Notes: generated by a model from the letters alone, not told the origin. Counted from the stretch's first letter, positions 42,583 to 52,397 are shown. The stretch: 64,000 bases of DNA from Armatimonadota bacterium (GCA_020438215.1 JAGQUX010000001.1:124001-188000), one strand, 5' to 3'. Made by a program: numbers and translations.

Positions 42583-43203
42583 TTAGTCAGGTGTCTCGAT
42601 CTCCAGTGATCGCCAGATGTAATGCGAAGCCACTGTTCGATAAGGCTCCCAGCGTTCTGCCAGCTCTGTCATTTCGTCTTCTTTCGGGCGCGCGGCTAGC
42701 CCAAAAAGAGTTACCAACCCATTCTTAATTCCCTGATCACCCGTCGGCCATACATCTGGGCGGCACAGCCCAAACATCAAGAACATATCCACGCTCCAGT
42801 TTCCAATCCCTTTGATCGGCAGAAGAGTCTTGCGGACTTCCACATCACTCATATCCTTGAGATCATGGATCGGGAGCCCACCCAGCACCGCATCGGCGAT
42901 GCACTGAACATAGTTCGCCTTCCCATAGCTCAATCCAACTGCTCGGAGTTCCTCCACCGACTTCCTCAGAATGCTCTCTGGAGTCACCTTTTTCCCTGGT
43001 AGTGACTCTTCTAATCGCCCCCAGATCGTGCCTGCCGCCTTCCCCGAAAGTTGCTGATAAACAATCGCCCGCGTCAAATACAGATAAGGGTCGTCGGTGA
43101 TTGCGTACTCGGGCGCACGACTGGAGAGAGTAACTGGGCCAAGTACATCACATTTCTGAATGTGAGCAATAGCTTTCGCCAGTTCCTCGGATTGATGAAG
43201 CAT
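42583..43203 (-). CDS. AlkA-like DNA-3-methyladenine glycosylase
   Basis: 206 residues. HhH-GPD fold: YLTRAIVYQQLSGKAAGTIW, the helix-hairpin-helix LLPIKGIGNWSVDMFLMFGL and the catalytic Asp in VWPTGDQGIKNG. It removes alkylated bases in base excision repair. It lacks the N-terminal TBP-like domain of E. coli AlkA, as in many short bacterial forms. The start ATG at 43203 diverges from pckA. Confidence 0.88.
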   Translation of the reverse strand: MLHQSEELAKAIAHIQKCDVLGPVTLSSRAPEYAITDDPYLYLTRAIVYQQLSGKAAGTIWGRLEESLPGKKVTPESILRKSVEELRAVGLSYGKANYVQCIADAVLGGLPIHDLKDMSDVEVRKTLLPIKGIGNWSVDMFLMFGLCRPDVWPTGDQGIKNGLVTLFGLAARPKEDEMTELAERWEPYRTVASHYIWRSLEIETPD

Positions 43204-43319
43204 GGACCCATTCTATCCGGCACAGGTTTCCCAAGGACAGATCGGGAGGCTCGGTACACTAACACTACGTGATTTTGGCCTCAATCTTGCGGCCGAAAAT
43301 TTATCAACGAGGATAAAAA

Positions 43320-44858
43320 ATGGGCTCTACTATGGCCGAAACGCAACTCCCAGACTTTTCGCAATTCACCACTGTTCACAAGAACCTCCCCACGCCGAAA
43401 CTCATCGAAATGGCTCTCAGCCGCGGCGAAGGCGTCCTCACCGAGCGCGGCGCACTCGTTGCTCGCACTGGCAAGTACACCGGACGAACCCCCAAAGATA
43501 AGTTTGTTGTTCGCACCCCAGAAGTTGAAAATGACATCTGGTGGGAAAACAACCAAGAAATGACTCCTGAGCTTTTCAACACTCTTTGGAATAAAGCGGT
43601 TGAAGAAGCAAAGAAACGCGAACTGTTCCAAGTGGACACTTATGGCGGGGCCGATCCGAAATATCGAATCTGTGCCCGCTTTTTTGTTGAAAAAGCTTGG
43701 CACGCGCAATTCATCAAAACCCTTTTGATTCGCCCATCTCGCGAAGAATTGAAATCCTACACCCCGGATTGGACGATCCTCGATATGTCCACCGTCGTGA
43801 TGGATCCGGAAGTTGATAACACTCGCAGCGATGCGGTCATCGCCCTCAACTTTGTCGAAAAGAAAGTTGTGATCATGGGCACCCAGTACGCAGGTGAGAT
43901 GAAGAAGAGCGTCTTCACGATTCTCAACTACCTTCTTCCGCTCCAAGGCGTGATGAGCATGCACTGCTCCGCCAACATCGGCAAAGATGGCGATGTTTCC
44001 CTGTTCTTCGGTCTTTCTGGAACTGGGAAAACCACTCTCTCCGCTGATGAAGAGCGAAGCCTGATTGGTGACGATGAACACGGCTGGAGCGACAACGGCG
44101 TCTTCAACTTCGAAGGCGGTTGCTACGCAAAATGTATCAATCTCAGTCCCGAAGGCGAGCCGCAAATTTACAAAGCGATCCGCTACGGTTCCATCCTTGA
44201 GAACATTCCGCTTGACGAAGAAACCCGAGTGCCGATCTATGACGATCCAATCTACACTGAAAACACTCGATGTGCATACCCGGTCGAATACATCGATGGA
44301 GCGGTCATCCCGAGCGTTGGCGGTCACCCAAAGAATATCGTCTTCTTGACAGCAGACGCGTTCGGCGTTCTCCCTCCGATCGCTAAGCTCACTCCAGAAC
44401 AAACAATGGAGTACTTCCTTAACGGCTACACCGCAAAGGTCGCCGGGACGGAAGCCGGTGTGACCGAACCGCAAGCCACATTCAGCACCTGTTTTGGTGC
44501 GCCGTTCATGCCGCTGAAGCCAAAGGTTTACGCAGAACTCCTCCGCGAAAAGATCGAAGCTCATGGCGCAAATGTCTGGTTGATCAATACCGGCTGGACA
44601 GGCGGCCCTTACGGTGTTGGCTCTCGCATGAAGCTCTCTCACACCCGGGCAATGATCAAAGCGGCATTCAATGGCGAACTGGAAAGCGTTGAGTTCATCA
44701 CTGATCCGAACTTTGGACTTGCAATCCCCACCAGTTGCCCGGATGTTCCGAGCCAAGTCCTCAATCCACGCGAAACATGGAGCGACAAGGGTGCATACGA
44801 TAAGGAAGCGGCTCGAGTCAAAACGATGTTCGATGAGAACATCAAGAAGTTCCAGTAA
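43320..44858 (+). CDS. pckA: Phosphoenolpyruvate carboxykinase (ATP)
   Basis: 512 residues. Kinase-1a motif FFGLSGTGKTTLSADEERSL, kinase-2 motif GDDEHGWSDNGVFNFEGGCY and the adenine-binding TGWTGGPYGVG identify the ATP-dependent type rather than the GTP type. It converts oxaloacetate to PEP, the entry to gluconeogenesis. GAGGATAAAA precedes the ATG at 43320. Slightly shorter than the E. coli enzyme (about 540). A strong hairpin at 44879 follows. Confidence 0.97.
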   Translation: MGSTMAETQLPDFSQFTTVHKNLPTPKLIEMALSRGEGVLTERGALVARTGKYTGRTPKDKFVVRTPEVENDIWWENNQEMTPELFNTLWNKAVEEAKKRELFQVDTYGGADPKYRICARFFVEKAWHAQFIKTLLIRPSREELKSYTPDWTILDMSTVVMDPEVDNTRSDAVIALNFVEKKVVIMGTQYAGEMKKSVFTILNYLLPLQGVMSMHCSANIGKDGDVSLFFGLSGTGKTTLSADEERSLIGDDEHGWSDNGVFNFEGGCYAKCINLSPEGEPQIYKAIRYGSILENIPLDEETRVPIYDDPIYTENTRCAYPVEYIDGAVIPSVGGHPKNIVFLTADAFGVLPPIAKLTPEQTMEYFLNGYTAKVAGTEAGVTEPQATFSTCFGAPFMPLKPKVYAELLREKIEAHGANVWLINTGWTGGPYGVGSRMKLSHTRAMIKAAFNGELESVEFITDPNFGLAIPTSCPDVPSQVLNPRETWSDKGAYDKEAARVKTMFDENIKKFQ

Positions 44859-44878
44859 GAACTGAACTGCGAAAAGTC

Positions 44879-44930
44879 GGAAACCGGATTAGTCAACCCG
44901 CCAGGGTTCGGTAATCCGGTTTCCTTGTTT
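44879..44930 (+). terminator. Terminator of pckA, embedded in the 3' end of the convergent gene
   Basis: A perfect 13-bp outer stem GGAAACCGGATTA / TAATCCGGTTTCC (44879-44891 with 44912-44924) encloses a second small stem AACCC / GGGTT. TTGTTT follows on the + strand. The region also encodes the C-terminus (NRITEPWRVD) and stop of the opposite gene. Confidence 0.85.
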
Positions 44931-45806
44931 AAGAACCTTTGCTTTACTCGCTGAGATGTTGCGCAAGTGACCATCAGCGTAGATCACGTGGATGAACTCT
45001 TTGTGCCGCGCTTTTGCTCCGCCATCGAAGTTGCCATCTTGGGTTTCGTAGAACGCCAATCTCGTTACCGAAACCGGGTTTTGAGCCATGAGTTCTTCAA
45101 CAAAAGTCTTCTTCTTTTTGCCGTCTGACGAACCAGATTCGATGATAGCGCGTTCGAAATTGAAACTGTCCCAACCAATGTTAAAAGCATCGAAAGGAAT
45201 TTTCACACCTGACCTATCCATGAATGGCATTGGATTGAAAGTATTCCGTGCCCCAAAATTGGTCGTTTCACCAATCAAGATCGTCTCGTCCGGAGCTGAA
45301 AGCTGTTCGGTAATGCGGAGAGCCATCGGGGCATACATCCCGTAGCTCAACTCCATCTTATTCTCCTTTACACCCTTCTGATCAAACATCGTGGTTTTGT
45401 AGGAGACCCCGTTCCCTTTCATAGCCTCGCCCTCCATGCAAGCGGGACATTTGAAGGATGCACCATGATCTAAGTGCTCGGAGACAACCGTCGCCCAAGT
45501 GACGGGTAGGCCGCCAATGTCCAAGTTCGGCGTGCCATCAAAATTCGTTTGATAAAGCGGCGGGTAACGACCATCATTGGTTTCTGCATAAACCTGGATC
45601 GCACCGTAAATCGCTTTGATGTTCTTTTTACAGGTGGTCTTGTGTCCGTTCCCTTCCATGATGCGGTAGAGCGGAATACTGGCCACGCCCAGCACAGCCA
45701 AGATCAAAACAATCCAGACAACATCTTTCTTTTGTAGGTGTTGGGCGCCTCTTGGTTTGGCTCCCTCAGGCGTATCGGGATCGTACGCCTGACTTGTCAG
45801 GATCAT
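44889..45806 (-). CDS. Pseudopilin-like protein with DUF1559-type C-terminus
   Basis: 305 residues. A single N-terminal helix (about 30-48, VVWIVLILAVLGVASIPLYR) is followed by CKKNIKAIYGAIQVYAETND, the alpha1-type region. The C-terminal block HVIYADGHLRNISASK is the H-x-x-x-x-DGH element seen in Armatimonadota/Planctomycete pseudopilins. The usual cleavage motif is weak, so it may be an anchored relative rather than a processed pilin. It overlaps the LCP gene by 4 bases. Confidence 0.68.
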   Translation of the reverse strand: MILTSQAYDPDTPEGAKPRGAQHLQKKDVVWIVLILAVLGVASIPLYRIMEGNGHKTTCKKNIKAIYGAIQVYAETNDGRYPPLYQTNFDGTPNLDIGGLPVTWATVVSEHLDHGASFKCPACMEGEAMKGNGVSYKTTMFDQKGVKENKMELSYGMYAPMALRITEQLSAPDETILIGETTNFGARNTFNPMPFMDRSGVKIPFDAFNIGWDSFNFERAIIESGSSDGKKKKTFVEELMAQNPVSVTRLAFYETQDGNFDGGAKARHKEFIHVIYADGHLRNISASKAKVLKQGNRITEPWRVD

Positions 45807-46810
45807 TCGGAGGCCCTCACATAGCGGCCATCATCGACCACAACGCGGAATTCCTTGAGCGTATCTTCCAGGCGAAGTTGATCAACACGCAGATCATATG
45901 AACCCTCAATTTCCACAACTGGGATTTGACCCATCTTCACATTATCGCCATTCAATGAACGCGACATCAGCATGAGTGCGGCAATCTGCTGCGAAGAAAA
46001 TGCTCCGCCGGCAATATCAACCGTTTTGTCCAAAACCCGATTCGCCATCGACATGTTTTTGACGATCTGATCTTTCAGGGCCATCATCAGATCTTTCTGG
46101 CGTTTCTGCCGCTCGAAGTCGCTATCTCCGCCGCGACCGTTGTTGTTCTTTCGCCAGCGAACAAACCCCATCGCCTCGTATCCATTCAAGTGTTGACGAC
46201 CAACCTGAAGATCAATATGCAAGTTCGCCCAGTTGTCATCGTATTTCATGCGTTTGGGGACATAGATATCCACACCACCCACCATATCGATAAGTTCTTC
46301 AAAAGCTTTAAAATTGAGAACGACTACTCGGTCAATGGCTACATTGGGAAGTACCTGTTCGACAGCTCGTTGCGCTAACTCGGGACCACCTAGTGCGTGA
46401 TAGGCATTGATCTTTTGGCGCCTGTATCCAGCCACTTGGACAAGGGTATCGCGGGGAATACTCACCGCCCCCACGGAATTCGTTTCGAAATCAAGCCGCG
46501 CGACCATCATAAGATCACTTCGAGCAGTAGATTTAACGATTTGCGAATTTTTGACTGTAACGTCGTCATCGCAGCCAAGGATCAAAACCGTCAGTGAATT
46601 GGACTGAAAGACATCTTTCGGCTCTTGATTAGTGATTCTATTAATAATCACATTCTTCAAAACCTCAGATTGATTGATCCAACCCATGAGCGAACCGAAA
46701 GCCAATGTCACACCCAAAACAAGGACATAGAACGCCATACCAAGTGCTTTCAGAAAGACACTTGACTTCTTTCTGCTTTGAACTTTTTTCTTCTTAGTCG
46801 GCTTAGACAT
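45803..46810 (-). CDS. LytR-CpsA-Psr (LCP) family protein
   Basis: About 335 residues from the ATG at 46810 (MSKPTKKKKVQSRKKSS). The frame runs further up but has no support. One signal-anchor helix (about 20-43). The LCP domain holds SVGAVSIPRDTLVQVAGYRR, KINAYHALGGPE and LNGYEAMGFVRWRKNNNGRG, with the Arg residues that bind polyprenyl pyrophosphate. LCP enzymes attach glycopolymers to peptidoglycan. In diderm-like lineages the acceptor is uncertain. Cotranscribed with the pseudopilin-like gene downstream. Confidence 0.87.
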   Translation of the reverse strand: MSKPTKKKKVQSRKKSSVFLKALGMAFYVLVLGVTLAFGSLMGWINQSEVLKNVIINRITNQEPKDVFQSNSLTVLILGCDDDVTVKNSQIVKSTARSDLMMVARLDFETNSVGAVSIPRDTLVQVAGYRRQKINAYHALGGPELAQRAVEQVLPNVAIDRVVVLNFKAFEELIDMVGGVDIYVPKRMKYDDNWANLHIDLQVGRQHLNGYEAMGFVRWRKNNNGRGGDSDFERQKRQKDLMMALKDQIVKNMSMANRVLDKTVDIAGGAFSSQQIAALMLMSRSLNGDNVKMGQIPVVEIEGSYDLRVDQLRLEDTLKEFRVVVDDGRYVRASE

Positions 46811-46958
46811 GGGTGCGGTGGGAAGGTACAAGCGTACCAGGCAGACTCGACTTGATTTCGGGCAACCTGAACTTACAAACGTTTGAGATAGGACAAGTGT
46901 TCCGGCAAATGCAAGAAAATCCGGCACGCTTTGGCGCAACATACACGTAAACTAAGAT

Positions 46959-47636
46959 ATGCCTGGGTTGAAACGTGCCTTCACCCTTATTGAACTCCTC
47001 GTTGTGATCGCAATTATTGTGATCCTTGCGGCGATTCTCTTCCCTGTTTTCGCCAAAGCCAAGGCGGCAGCAAAAAAAACACACTGCATCTCCAATCTCA
47101 GTCAAATCGGGAAAGGGATGGCTCTCTACATGGCCGACTACGACGACATCTTCCCCTATGCTGTCGATCCAATTGATAAGGCCCAGCCCGGCATATGGTC
47201 AGCATTCCCCGATTTTCAGGCTCAAATCCCGAACATGCCGTACCTGCATGATGCTCTTGATCCGTATATCAAGAGCCAAGAGCTCTTCCACTGCCCTTCC
47301 GATACCGGCACCAATGTCTTGGATGATCGCCCGTTCATTCCATTCACAAATTCACCTTCTGTATATTCGAATTACAAAACGAGTTATTTCTTCCGCACAG
47401 AGATTGCCTTCCGAATCTATAGCCAGACCGGATTCCAACTTCCTTCGGAAATCAATGTTCTCTTTGATGCCGCGGGGGATTGGCATGGATCCTCCAAAAA
47501 AATGACCGACGATGTTGATACTGAAGAGCTTCTGAAGAGGTTGAAGGAATACAGATACAACACGCTCTTCGGCGATCTCCATGTGAAGAGCCTTCACTAC
47601 GACGCTCTCGAAGCGGCCTGGAGCATTCAGCTTTGA
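46959..47636 (+). CDS. Type II secretion/pseudopilin-type protein with prepilin N-terminus
   Basis: 225 residues. The N-terminus MPGLKRAFTLIELLVVIAI then IVILAAILFPVFAKAKAAA is a textbook prepilin signal (cleavage before FTLIE) plus alpha1 helix. CISNLSQIGKGMALYMADYD follows. The end reads YNTLFGDLHVKSLHYDA, the GDxHV element of the DUF1559-like group. Probably exported and anchored via a prepilin peptidase. Minor pilin or surface protein. Confidence 0.88.
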   Translation: MPGLKRAFTLIELLVVIAIIVILAAILFPVFAKAKAAAKKTHCISNLSQIGKGMALYMADYDDIFPYAVDPIDKAQPGIWSAFPDFQAQIPNMPYLHDALDPYIKSQELFHCPSDTGTNVLDDRPFIPFTNSPSVYSNYKTSYFFRTEIAFRIYSQTGFQLPSEINVLFDAAGDWHGSSKKMTDDVDTEELLKRLKEYRYNTLFGDLHVKSLHYDALEAAWSIQL

Positions 47637-47657
47637 ATTGGTAATCTGCCCCCCGAT

Positions 47658-48842
47658 ATGGGGAATGGCAAGCTACTCCGACCCTTTGGAGTGATGATCG
47701 ATGGGCGCGTCGAGCGCGGGTTAGAAATCCAGCTTGATGAAGCGGGGCGCATCACACATATCGGCCCTCAATCGGGGATGCCGAATCTCAATATCCTGAG
47801 CCCTGCATTTGTCAACGCCCACTCTCACCTGGAATATCGAGGAATGCTCGGGCAAATCACCGGCGGAGACTTCTTCTCATTTCTCCGTCAAATCACCGCG
47901 CTCAAGCCGGAAGAATCACCTGACTACATCGAGGCGATGTGTCTCCGTGCCGCCCAAGAAAACTTCAATACCGGCGTGGCCATGATCGGCGAGCATACAG
48001 ACCGCCCTGGATCAGCGAAAGCGATGAAACAGGTTGGCCTGCTTGGAATGCTGTTTCAAGAGGCAATCACTAGCAACGCGCGTGGAGAGGAACAGGAAAA
48101 GCTTGAATTTGTGGCAGAAAAGGCGCGTGGCGCCTATGCCGAAAGCCACTTGCCAACTCACGTCAATCCCCACGCTGCATACACAGTTGATCCTAACTCC
48201 CTGCGTTTTCTCGCCGAACAAAACACACCCGCAAGTATCCATTGCGCTGAACACACAATCGAAAACGACTTCATCGCTCGGGGTGAGGGTGCAATCGCAG
48301 ACTTCCGGCGGGAGCAAGGCGTCGACGTCAAACCCCTCGGCCGCTCGGTGGTTGCTTTTCTGAACGAGCTTGGATTTCTACGGCCAACTACCCAATTGGT
48401 TCACTGCTGTGATTTAGATGACGAAGACATTTCCTTGATCGCAAAAAGTGGTTCAAGCATCGCGCACTGCCCGCGATCTAATACATTTTTACACTGCAAA
48501 CCTGCACGTATTCGAGAATTTTTGACTGCAGGCATCACCGTCGGACTGGGCATGGATTCGCCCGCAACTGGCGATCACATCGACTTCTTCGCCGAGATGC
48601 GCGCCGCTCTCCAAACCTCCCGAGAGCGCGGAAAACCAGTCACCGCGGAGGAAATCTGGCAGATGGCAACAACTTGGGGAGCAAAATCTCTTGGCACTCC
48701 CAATTGGGAAATCAAAGTTGGCAATCGCATCCCACTCATAGAAATAGATGTCGAGCTTGCCCTAGAAACCGAGGATATTCTGGAAAGAGGCACACCAGAA
48801 GCGGTCAATTGGATTCTCACCTCAAGCGAAGCAGTATCCTAG
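47658..48842 (+). CDS. Amidohydrolase, probable aminofutalosine deaminase
   Basis: 394 residues of the TRZ/ATZ (cytosine deaminase-like) metal-dependent family. Metal ligands are in SPAFVNAHSHLEYRGML, ASIHCAEHTIENDF, QLVHCCDLDDED and LGMDSPATGD. In genomes using the futalosine pathway a related deaminase converts aminodeoxyfutalosine to futalosine. mqnE lies 8 kb away in this window, which favours that role. The specific substrate remains inferred. Followed 5 bases later by a pterin dehydratase gene. Confidence 0.8.
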   Translation: MGNGKLLRPFGVMIDGRVERGLEIQLDEAGRITHIGPQSGMPNLNILSPAFVNAHSHLEYRGMLGQITGGDFFSFLRQITALKPEESPDYIEAMCLRAAQENFNTGVAMIGEHTDRPGSAKAMKQVGLLGMLFQEAITSNARGEEQEKLEFVAEKARGAYAESHLPTHVNPHAAYTVDPNSLRFLAEQNTPASIHCAEHTIENDFIARGEGAIADFRREQGVDVKPLGRSVVAFLNELGFLRPTTQLVHCCDLDDEDISLIAKSGSSIAHCPRSNTFLHCKPARIREFLTAGITVGLGMDSPATGDHIDFFAEMRAALQTSRERGKPVTAEEIWQMATTWGAKSLGTPNWEIKVGNRIPLIEIDVELALETEDILERGTPEAVNWILTSSEAVS

Positions 48843-48847
48843 CAATC

Positions 48848-49150
48848 ATGGAACTCAGCTACACCAAACTGACCGCCGAGCAGATTGCCCAGCAAATCAC
48901 CACCACAAACGGCTGGCAAGTCAATGAAGGTGCCCTCACCAAGACATTCTCCTTTGAGAACTACGCAAACGGCGTGCTATTTGGCAATGCAGTGGCGCAT
49001 ATCGCAGATGATTTAAACCATCACCCCGACCTTCTGATTGGCTATGGCAAAGTCACCGTCAGCATGGTCACCCACGATGCGGATGGCGGATTGACTGCGT
49101 TTGATTTTGAGCTCGCACGCCGCATCGATCAGATTCCACTCAAAGGATAA
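48848..49150 (+). CDS. phhB: Pterin-4a-carbinolamine dehydratase
   Basis: 100 residues from the ATG at 48848. A longer frame beginning at 48674 lies in the preceding gene. The signature HIADDLNHHPDLLIGYGKVT then VSMVTHDADGGLTAFDFELA is the PCD active site (two His plus acidic residues). It recycles or scavenges tetrahydrobiopterin-type cofactors. No phenylalanine hydroxylase is in view, so the partner is unknown. Confidence 0.92.
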   Translation: MELSYTKLTAEQIAQQITTTNGWQVNEGALTKTFSFENYANGVLFGNAVAHIADDLNHHPDLLIGYGKVTVSMVTHDADGGLTAFDFELARRIDQIPLKG

Positions 49151-49273
49151 TCGCTCAAGACCTTTGTAACCTTCTCTGAACCCTGCGCGTATGTATGAGA
49201 GTCCTAGGGGTGGGAACCAAGTATTTTTGCCCCGTGTTTTGATGATTACCAGCCCTCTGAAGCAAGGCAAATT

Positions 49274-49855
49274 ATGAGCACATACACGCTGAAACCGCAA
49301 TCGGAGAGTTCTTTCCAAGAACTAATGGAGCGCACCTACAAAAAGGTGTTCAACCTCGCGTATCGCCTGTCTGGCGATCGTGCGGATGCGGAAGATCTGA
49401 CTCAAGAAGCGTTTTTCCGTGCTTATCGCGGATTCGATAGTTTTGAAGGGGATCGCCCGTTTGAGAATTGGATTTTCCGAATTGTCACTCGGCTATTCCT
49501 CGATATGAAACGTGCCCGCAAACGCCGGGTCAAAACGGTCAGCTCAGATGCCCCGCTCCGCTTCGATGGCGGCGATGATTCCGTTCAATTTGAAAGTGCC
49601 GATGATCGTCCCACGCCTGAGGACAATATGTTCAGCGAGGCACTTTCCGAAGAACTCGAATGTGGCTTGAAGCATCTTTCTCCGGAGCAACAAAAGCTGA
49701 TCTGGATGGCCGATGTCGAGCAGGTTTCCTACGCCGAAATTGCCGAACACTTTGGTGCACCGGTTGGCACAATCCGAAGCCGGCTCCACCGGGCGCACAA
49801 GCAACTCCGCAAGGTGCTGGATAAAGTCAAATCTGATCCTTGCATGTGTAGCTAA
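49274..49855 (+). CDS. RNA polymerase ECF sigma factor
   Basis: 193 residues. Region 2: FNLAYRLSGDRADAEDLTQE then AFFRAYRGFDSFEGDRPFEN and WIFRIVTRLFLDMKRAR. Region 4: LIWMADVEQVSYAEIAEHFG then APVGTIRSRLHRAHKQLRKV. An acidic linker (DGGDDSVQFESADDRPTPE) separates them. No anti-sigma gene follows. It ends 11 bases before the 44-bp palindrome. GGGAACC about 55-60 bases upstream of the ATG may be part of an ECF-type promoter. Confidence 0.93.
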   Translation: MSTYTLKPQSESSFQELMERTYKKVFNLAYRLSGDRADAEDLTQEAFFRAYRGFDSFEGDRPFENWIFRIVTRLFLDMKRARKRRVKTVSSDAPLRFDGGDDSVQFESADDRPTPEDNMFSEALSEELECGLKHLSPEQQKLIWMADVEQVSYAEIAEHFGAPVGTIRSRLHRAHKQLRKVLDKVKSDPCMCS

Positions 49856-49866
49856 TCAACAATTGA

Positions 49867-49915
49867 CAACAAAAGAAGGCACTCTCATATGAGAGTGCCT
49901 TCTTTTGTTGAAAAA
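49867..49915 (+). terminator. Perfect 44-bp palindrome, bidirectional terminator
   Basis: 49867-49910 is an uninterrupted perfect palindrome (22-bp stem, loopless), CAACAAAAGAAGGCACTCTC and its complement, followed by AAAAA. The A- and T-rich flanks give T-runs in both directions. It separates the ECF sigma gene (+) from atpG (-). Confidence 0.92.
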
Positions 49916-49922
49916 CGGAATC

Positions 49923-50792
49923 TTACGCCTTGAGCGCTTCCGCACCAGCAACGATTTCGAGGATTTCCGTCGTAATCGCGGCTTGGCGAGCACGGTTTGC
50001 GGTCAGTGTTAGTTCACTGATCATCTTGCCCGCGTTATCGGTTGCGTTGGCCATTGCCGTCATCCGCGCACCGTGTTCCGATGCACTCGATTCCAGCAAA
50101 GCTTGGTAAGTAATCGTCAAGAGATACTTCGGCAAAAGCAGACCGAGGAGTTCCTTCGGGCCGGGCTCAAAGAGATAATCCTTTCCACCCAGAGCGGCCG
50201 CATCTTCTTCATCGGATTGCGGTGGCTCAATCGGCAAGAGTTGCACAATCTGCGGCTCTTGTCGAATTGGTGAATAAAACTTGCTGTAGCAGAGGTGAAC
50301 AGAATCCACTTCCCCACTTTCAAACATCTCACGAAGTTTTTCGGTCAGGAGGATGGCGTCTTCCAGAGTTGCGCCTGCAGTCGGAACCGAATGCTCGAAC
50401 ACAACATCGTAATCGCGCTTGCGGAAGAACTGCGCTCCCTTCTTACCGACTGCCAGCATGACAACCGGCTCAGCTTGCTCGCGAATCCATGCTTGCCCAG
50501 CTTTGAGCAAGTTGGTGTTGTACGCACCAGCCAAACCACGATCAGCGGTCACAAGAACAATCGCTCGTCGGTTCACCGGGCGGCGATCCAACAGCGGGTG
50601 TGATGGCAATTCGCCCGCCGCACCAATGCTCAAGATGAATTCCCGCATCTTTTCGCTGAATGGACGAGCCTCCTCAACACGATTTTTTGCTTTCGTCAAA
50701 CGAGCCGCCGCAACCAGCTTCATCGCGCGAGTGATTTGCTGGATGTTCTTAGAGGTTCGAATCCTCTGGCGGATTTGCTTCAGCGTTGCCAT
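49923..50792 (-). CDS. atpG: ATP synthase F1 subunit gamma
   Basis: 289 residues. Conserved termini define it: ATLKQIRQRIRTSKNIQQIT then RAMKLVAAARLTKAK at the N-terminus, and ARMTAMANATDNAGKMISEL then NRARQAAITTEILEIV at the C-terminus. It is the central rotor shaft. It is the last gene of the operon here. atpD and atpC, normally next, are absent, and the sequence runs into a strong terminator. Confidence 0.96.
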   Translation of the reverse strand: MATLKQIRQRIRTSKNIQQITRAMKLVAAARLTKAKNRVEEARPFSEKMREFILSIGAAGELPSHPLLDRRPVNRRAIVLVTADRGLAGAYNTNLLKAGQAWIREQAEPVVMLAVGKKGAQFFRKRDYDVVFEHSVPTAGATLEDAILLTEKLREMFESGEVDSVHLCYSKFYSPIRQEPQIVQLLPIEPPQSDEEDAAALGGKDYLFEPGPKELLGLLLPKYLLTITYQALLESSASEHGARMTAMANATDNAGKMISELTLTANRARQAAITTEILEIVAGAEALKA

Positions 50793-50823
50793 CGTTCTTT
50801 ATTCTTGCCTTACCTGATAGACC

Positions 50824-52365
50824 TCAGACTTCCACCGTATTGAAGGATCCCAGTGCTTCTTCGCAAGCTTTCTTCAGGGTTTCAGCCACGCTGTCGTCCA
50901 GCGTCTTGGTCTTTCGGAGTGTCTCAACAACATCAGGATACTTTTCATGCACCAATGCCAGCAGAGCCTTTTCGTAGTTCAAAACGTCATCATTTTCCAC
51001 GCGATCAAGGAAGCCGTTGGTACCCGCATAGATTGCGATGACCTGATCAGCAACTTCCATCGGAGAAACGAGGTCTTGCTTGAGCAGTTCCACCAATCGG
51101 AGACCGCGGCGAAGCTGCATTTGGGTTGCTTTATCCAAGTCGGAAGCAAACTGAGCAAACGCTTGGACTTCGCGGAAGTTCGCCATTTCGAGCTTCAAGC
51201 GACCAGCAACGCTCTTCATCGCTTTGACCTGAGCATTACCACCAACGCGGCTAACCGAGATCCCAACGTTGATCGCCGGGCGGACGCCTGCAAAGAACAG
51301 ATCGGGTTCGAGGTAGATCTGACCGTCGGTAATCGAAATCACGTTGGTCGGGATGTACGCAGAAACGTCACCAGACTGGGTTTCGATAACCGGAAGTGCG
51401 GTCAAGGAGCCTGCGCCTCGCTCATCGGAGAGCTTAGCAGCTCGCTCCAGAAGGCGTGAGTGAAGGTAGAAAACGTCACCAGGATAAGCTTCGCGACCTG
51501 GCGGGCGGCGGAGCAGAAGCGAAACTGCGCGGTAAGCAACAGCGTGCTTACTGAGGTCATCGTACACGACTAGTGCGTGCATGCTGTTATCGCGGAAGTA
51601 TTCACCCATTGCCGCACCAGCGAACGGTGCAAGATATTGCATCGCGTTCGAGTCAGAAGCCGAAGCAACAACGATAATCGTGTACTTGAGTGCGTCAAAT
51701 TCGCGGAGAGTTTCTACAACGCGAGCGACGTTTGCCATCTTTTGGCCGATCGCGACATAGATGCTATAAACCCGATCTTTTTCATCACAAGTCTCGTTCA
51801 AGCGAGCCTGGTTGATGATCGCGTCGATACAAATTGCGGTCTTACCGGTTTGACGGTCGCCAATGATGAGTTCGCGCTGACCACGACCAATCGGAATCAT
51901 GGAGTCAACTGCTTTGATCCCGGTTTGCAGAGGTTCGGTAACCGGTTGTCGATCAACAACACCAGGAGCGTTGACTTCCAGGAGTTGGAAAGATTCTGCT
52001 GCGATTGCACCAGCATCGTCAATCGGCTGACCAAGTGCATTGACAACACGACCAAGAAGTGCCTTACCCACCGGAACTTCGATAATGCGTCCGGTTTCTT
52101 TGACCGGGTCACCTTCTTTGATGTCGGCGGAATCACCGATCAAAACGGCACCGATTGAATCTTCTTCCAAGTTAAGAGCGAGACCGATAACGCCGCCCGG
52201 GAATTCCAACATTTCCCCGACTTGGCAGTCCGGCAGGCCGTAGACGCGCGCAATGCCGTCACCGACTTGCAGAACCGTGCCAACGTGCTCGGTTTCTGCC
52301 TTCTTTTCGAAGGATTTCAGTTCTTGTTCTAGGATCGATGTGATCTCTTCTGGTTTGATGGCCAT
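50824..52365 (-). CDS. atpA: ATP synthase F1 subunit alpha
   Basis: 513 residues. Walker [21 protein letters not shown] (about residue 169-188), the catalytic-interface Arg in the [17 protein letters not shown] block (about 362-380), and the standard ends [16 protein letters not shown] and LGSFNTVEV. Non-catalytic nucleotide-binding subunit of F1. Follows atpH with 32 bases between. Confidence 0.98.
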   Translation of the reverse strand: MAIKPEEITSILEQELKSFEKKAETEHVGTVLQVGDGIARVYGLPDCQVGEMLEFPGGVIGLALNLEEDSIGAVLIGDSADIKEGDPVKETGRIIEVPVGKALLGRVVNALGQPIDDAGAIAAESFQLLEVNAPGVVDRQPVTEPLQTGIKAVDSMIPIGRGQRELIIGDRQTGKTAICIDAIINQARLNETCDEKDRVYSIYVAIGQKMANVARVVETLREFDALKYTIIVVASASDSNAMQYLAPFAGAAMGEYFRDNSMHALVVYDDLSKHAVAYRAVSLLLRRPPGREAYPGDVFYLHSRLLERAAKLSDERGAGSLTALPVIETQSGDVSAYIPTNVISITDGQIYLEPDLFFAGVRPAINVGISVSRVGGNAQVKAMKSVAGRLKLEMANFREVQAFAQFASDLDKATQMQLRRGLRLVELLKQDLVSPMEVADQVIAIYAGTNGFLDRVENDDVLNYEKALLALVHEKYPDVVETLRKTKTLDDSVAETLKKACEEALGSFNTVEV

Positions 52366-52397
52366 GGTCGTTTTTGGGTTTTCCGAAATCTATGGGT

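Noticed and set aside
43281-44756. 491-residue open frame antisense to pckA
   Set aside because: Fully within the pckA coding region. pckA has every catalytic motif and a good start, while the antisense product resembles nothing.
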